A stretch of 64,000 bases of DNA, from positions 34,461,331 through 34,525,330 of the forward strand of contig OY804583.1 of NCBI GenBank assembly GCA_963680875.1, in the 5' to 3' direction. Origin of the DNA: Bathymodiolus brooksi. Its lineage: Eukaryota; Mollusca; Bivalvia; Mytilida; Modiolidae. The translations under genes and the position numbers were made by a program. Positions 62,001 through 64,000 of this stretch are shown here, piece by piece; the first letter of the stretch is position 1, and each line of letters begins with the position of its first letter. Under the pieces are notes generated by a model. It was not told the DNA's origin and did no database searches. It saw nothing but the letters and a program-made list of their open reading frames with translations.

Positions 62001-64000
62001 ACGACACTTTCAACAATATGTCAGGTATAACGTAGAACATGGTGACCAGTTTTATTGGTGTTTAACGCCACTTTCAACAATGTTAGTTATAGTGTAGAAC
62101 ATGGTGACCAGTTTTATTGGTGTTTAACGACACTTTCAACAATGTGTCAGTTATAACGTAGAACATGGTGAACAGTTTTATTGGTGTTTAACGACACTTT
62201 CAACAATGTGTCAGGTATAGCGTATAACATGCTGGCCAGTTTTATTGGTGTTTAACGACACTTTCAACAATATGTCAGGTATAACGTAGAACATGGTGAC
62301 CAGTTTTATTGGTGCTTAACGCCACTTTCAACAATGTGTCAGGTATAACGTAGAACATGGTGACCAGTTTTATTGGTGCTTAACGACACTTTCAACAATG
62401 TGTCAGGTATAAATGTAGAACATGGTGACCAGTTTTATTGGTGTTTATCGACACTTTCAACAATGTGTCAGGTATAACGTAGAACATGGTGACCAGTTTT
62501 ATTGGTGTTTAACGCCACTTTCAACAATGTTAGTTATAGTGTAGAACATGGTGACCAGTTTTATTGGTGTTTAACGACACTTTCAACAATGTGTCAGTTA
62601 TAACGTAGAACATGGTGAACAGTTTTATTGGTGTTTAACGACACTGTCAACAATGTGTCAGGTATAGCGTATAACATGCTGGCCAGTTTTATTGGTGTTT
62701 AACGACACTTTCAACAATATGTCAGGTATAACGTAGAACATGGTGACCAGTTTTATTGGTGCTTAACGCCACTTTCAACAATGTGTCAGGTATAATGTAG
62801 AACATGGTGACCTGTTTTATTGGTGCTTAACGACACTTTCAACAATGTGTCAGGTATAATGTAGAACATGGTGACCAGTTTTATTGGTGTTTAACGCCAC
62901 TTTCAACAATGTTAGTTATAGTGTAGAACATGGTGACCAGTTTTATTGGTGTTTAACGACACTTTCAACAATGTGTCAGTTATAACGTAGAACATGGTGA
63001 ACAGTTTTATTGGTGTTTAACGACACTGTCAACAATGTGTCAGGTATAGCGTATAACATGCTGGCCAGTTTTATTGGTGTTTAACGACACTTTCAACAAT
63101 ATGTCAGGTATAACGTAGAACATGGTGACCAGTTTTATTGTTGCTTAACGACACTTTCAACAATGTGTCAGGTATAACGTAGAACATGGTGACCAGTTTT
63201 ATTGGTGTTTAACGACACTTTCAACAATGTGTCAGGTATAACGTAGAACATGGTGATCAGTTTTATTGGTGTTTAACGCCACTTTCATCAATGTTAGTTA
63301 TAGTGTAGAACATGGTGACCAGTTTTATTGGTGTTTAACGACACTTTCAACAATGTGTCAGGTATAACGTAGAACATGGTGACCAGTTTTATTGGTGTTT
63401 AACGCCACTTTCAAGAATGTTAGTTATAGTGTAGAACATGGTGACCAGTTTTATTGGTGTTTAACGACACTTTCAACAATGTGTCAGTTATAACGTAGAA
63501 CATGGTGAACAGTTTTATTGGTGTTTAACGACACCGTCAACAATATGTCAGGTATAACGTAGAACATGGTGACCAGTTTTATTGGTGCTTAACGCCACTT
63601 TCAACAATGTGTCAGGTATAACGTAGAACATGGTGACCTGTTTTATTGGTGCTTAACGACACTTTCAACAATGTGTCAGGTATAATGTAGAACATGGTGA
63701 CCAGTTTTATTGGTGTTTATCGACACTTTCAACAATGTGTCAGGTATAACGTAGAACATGGTGACCAGTTTTATTGGTGTTTAACGCCACTTTCAACAAT
63801 GTAGTTATAGTGTAGAACATGGTGACCAGTTTTATTGGTGTTTAACGTCACTTTCAACAATGTGTCAGTTATAACTTAGAACATGGTGAACAGTTTTATT
63901 GGTGTTTAACGACACTTTCAACAATGTGTCAGGTATAATGTAGAACATGGTGACCAGTTTTATTGGTGTTTAACGACACTTTCAACAATGTGTCAGGTAT
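59045..64000 (+). repeat. Domain IV: 5.5-kb unit, copy 2 (runs off the window)
   Basis: Rows match copy 1 at an offset of 5516, with scattered single differences: GTTAGTAATAG near 59749, TTTATCGACAC near 59602 where copy 1 has TTTATTAACAC, ATAGCATAG near 60196, and TTTCAAGAATG near 63410. Near 63534-63545 copy 2 goes from CACCGTCAACA straight to ATATGTCAGG, lacking one 64-bp monomer that copy 1 has at about 58025-58088. The offset then becomes 5452. The unit is incomplete at base 64000. Confidence 0.85.
60724..60778 (+). repeat. 55-bp monomer, second copy
   Basis: This is identical in form to the 55-bp monomer at 55208-55262, with CATGGTGAC missing before CAGTTTT. It shares the upstream GACCCGTTTAATTGG and GACATTTTC changes. 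Its presence at exactly 5516 bp supports the large duplication. Confidence 0.9.

Larger units (their letters stand above)
1..64000 (+). repeat. Satellite DNA array, 62/64-bp monomer, about 1,000 copies
   Basis: Every row of the window contains the same cycle: GTTTTATTGGTG, TTTAACGMCACTTTCAACAA, then TGTCAGGTATAACG or TTAGTTATAGTG, then TAGAACATGGTGACCA. The cycle repeats every 64 or 62 bp without a break. All copies read forward and no unrelated insertion was found. The 64-bp monomer has 24 G or C bases. No ORF exceeds 69 codons. Divergence between neighbouring monomers is moderate, while copies kilobases apart can be nearly identical, which is the signature of higher-order repeat homogenisation. 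Satellites of this kind typically occupy centromeric, pericentromeric or subtelomeric heterochromatin; which one applies here cannot be told from sequence. Both ends of the window are inside the array, so its full length is unknown. Confidence 0.98.

Noticed and set aside
1..64000. CRISPR array, suggested by a regular 62-64-bp period similar to repeat plus spacer
   Set aside because: There are no unique spacers: the whole 64 bp repeats, with the supposed spacer as conserved as the supposed repeat. No cas genes are present, and the copy number is around 1,000.
1..64000. Tandem repeat inside a large repetitive protein gene
   Set aside because: Monomers of 64 and 62 bp are not multiples of three and occur in irregular order. 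All frames on both strands are stopped within about 70 codons.
1..64000. CENP-B box in the monomer
   Set aside because: The core TTCG...CGGG pattern is absent: I saw no TTCG followed by CGGG in any variant. A centromeric role would have to rest on other evidence.
1..64000. Telomeric or subtelomeric simple repeats
   Set aside because: No run of TTAGGG, TTAGG or similar short units was seen. TTAG occurs only singly inside B monomers.
1..64000. Transposon or retroelement insertion within the array
   Set aside because: The monomer cycle never breaks for more than a few bases, and no terminal repeats, target-site duplications or coding domains are present.
1..64000. tRNA, rRNA or other structured RNA genes
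   Set aside because: No clover-leaf, A/B box pair or rRNA-like segment was seen. The short dyads (CTGGCCAG, GTTATAAC, TGGT-G-ACCA) are too small to be an RNA gene.
1..64000. GGTATAAC as a TATA-box promoter in each monomer
   Set aside because: It is a repeated A+T-rich string with no associated transcription unit, so calling about 1,000 promoters would be unsupported.

Overview
The whole window is one uninterrupted satellite DNA array. From base 1 to base 64000 it is about 1,000 head-to-tail copies of a short monomer. The monomer is mostly 64 bp, with a second major class of 62 bp and rarer copies of 61, 63, 65 and 55 bp. Every copy I read lies in the same orientation, and both window edges fall inside a monomer. 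I found no gene, RNA gene, transposon, inversion or single-copy stretch. The 64-bp monomer counted by hand is about 37-38% G+C. A megasatellite of this size with no coding content, a higher-order structure and CpG-decay-like variation indicates a eukaryotic chromosome, most likely animal centromeric, pericentromeric or other heterochromatin. The species cannot be read from the sequence. The monomer loosely recalls dispersed repeats I associate with mollusc genomes, but that is memory and unverified.

Monomers fall into recognisable variants: canonical A (64 bp, GTGTCAGGTATAACG); B (62 bp, GTTAGTTATAGTG); M (64 bp, ACTGTC...ATAGCGTATAACATGCTGGCCAG); and others marked by ATTGTTGCTT, GGTGATCAG, GACCTGTTTT, TTTATTAACAC, CACTCAAC (62 bp), GTCAGTTATAAC...GAACAG, and ATTGATGTTTAACAAC. 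The variants recur in fixed order and so form higher-order repeats (HORs).

Layout. (I) About 1-22.7 kb: a 29-monomer HOR whose intact form is 1840 bp (9807-11646), with 1838-bp and 1712-bp relatives, a 3.1-kb block repeated 8126 bp apart, a 1650-bp tandem duplication (18181-21480), and 382-bp repeats present as three copies in one place and two in another. (II) 22.7-35 kb: a 1908-bp tandem duplication (22681-26496), then a mosaic with a 1.3-kb block repeated 2730 bp apart. (III) 35-53.5 kb: a different 29-monomer HOR of 1845 bp, intact at 35149-36993, 43742-45586 and 45587-47431. Between the intact units lie shortened units and a perfect-looking 1020-bp tandem duplication (39105-41144). (IV) 53.5-64 kb: a 5.5-kb unit followed by a near-identical second copy that runs off the right edge.

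So the window is a record of unequal exchange or amplification acting at every scale from one monomer to over 5 kb. The only long ORFs (sixteen of 69 codons, minus strand) are by-products of one monomer variant and are not annotated as genes. I see no new enzymatic or defence system. What may be undescribed is the satellite family itself and its two competing 29-mer HORs. Unit boundaries are given in an arbitrary phase and are accurate to the width of shared sequence at each junction. Identity statements come from reading aligned rows by eye, not from a computed alignment.
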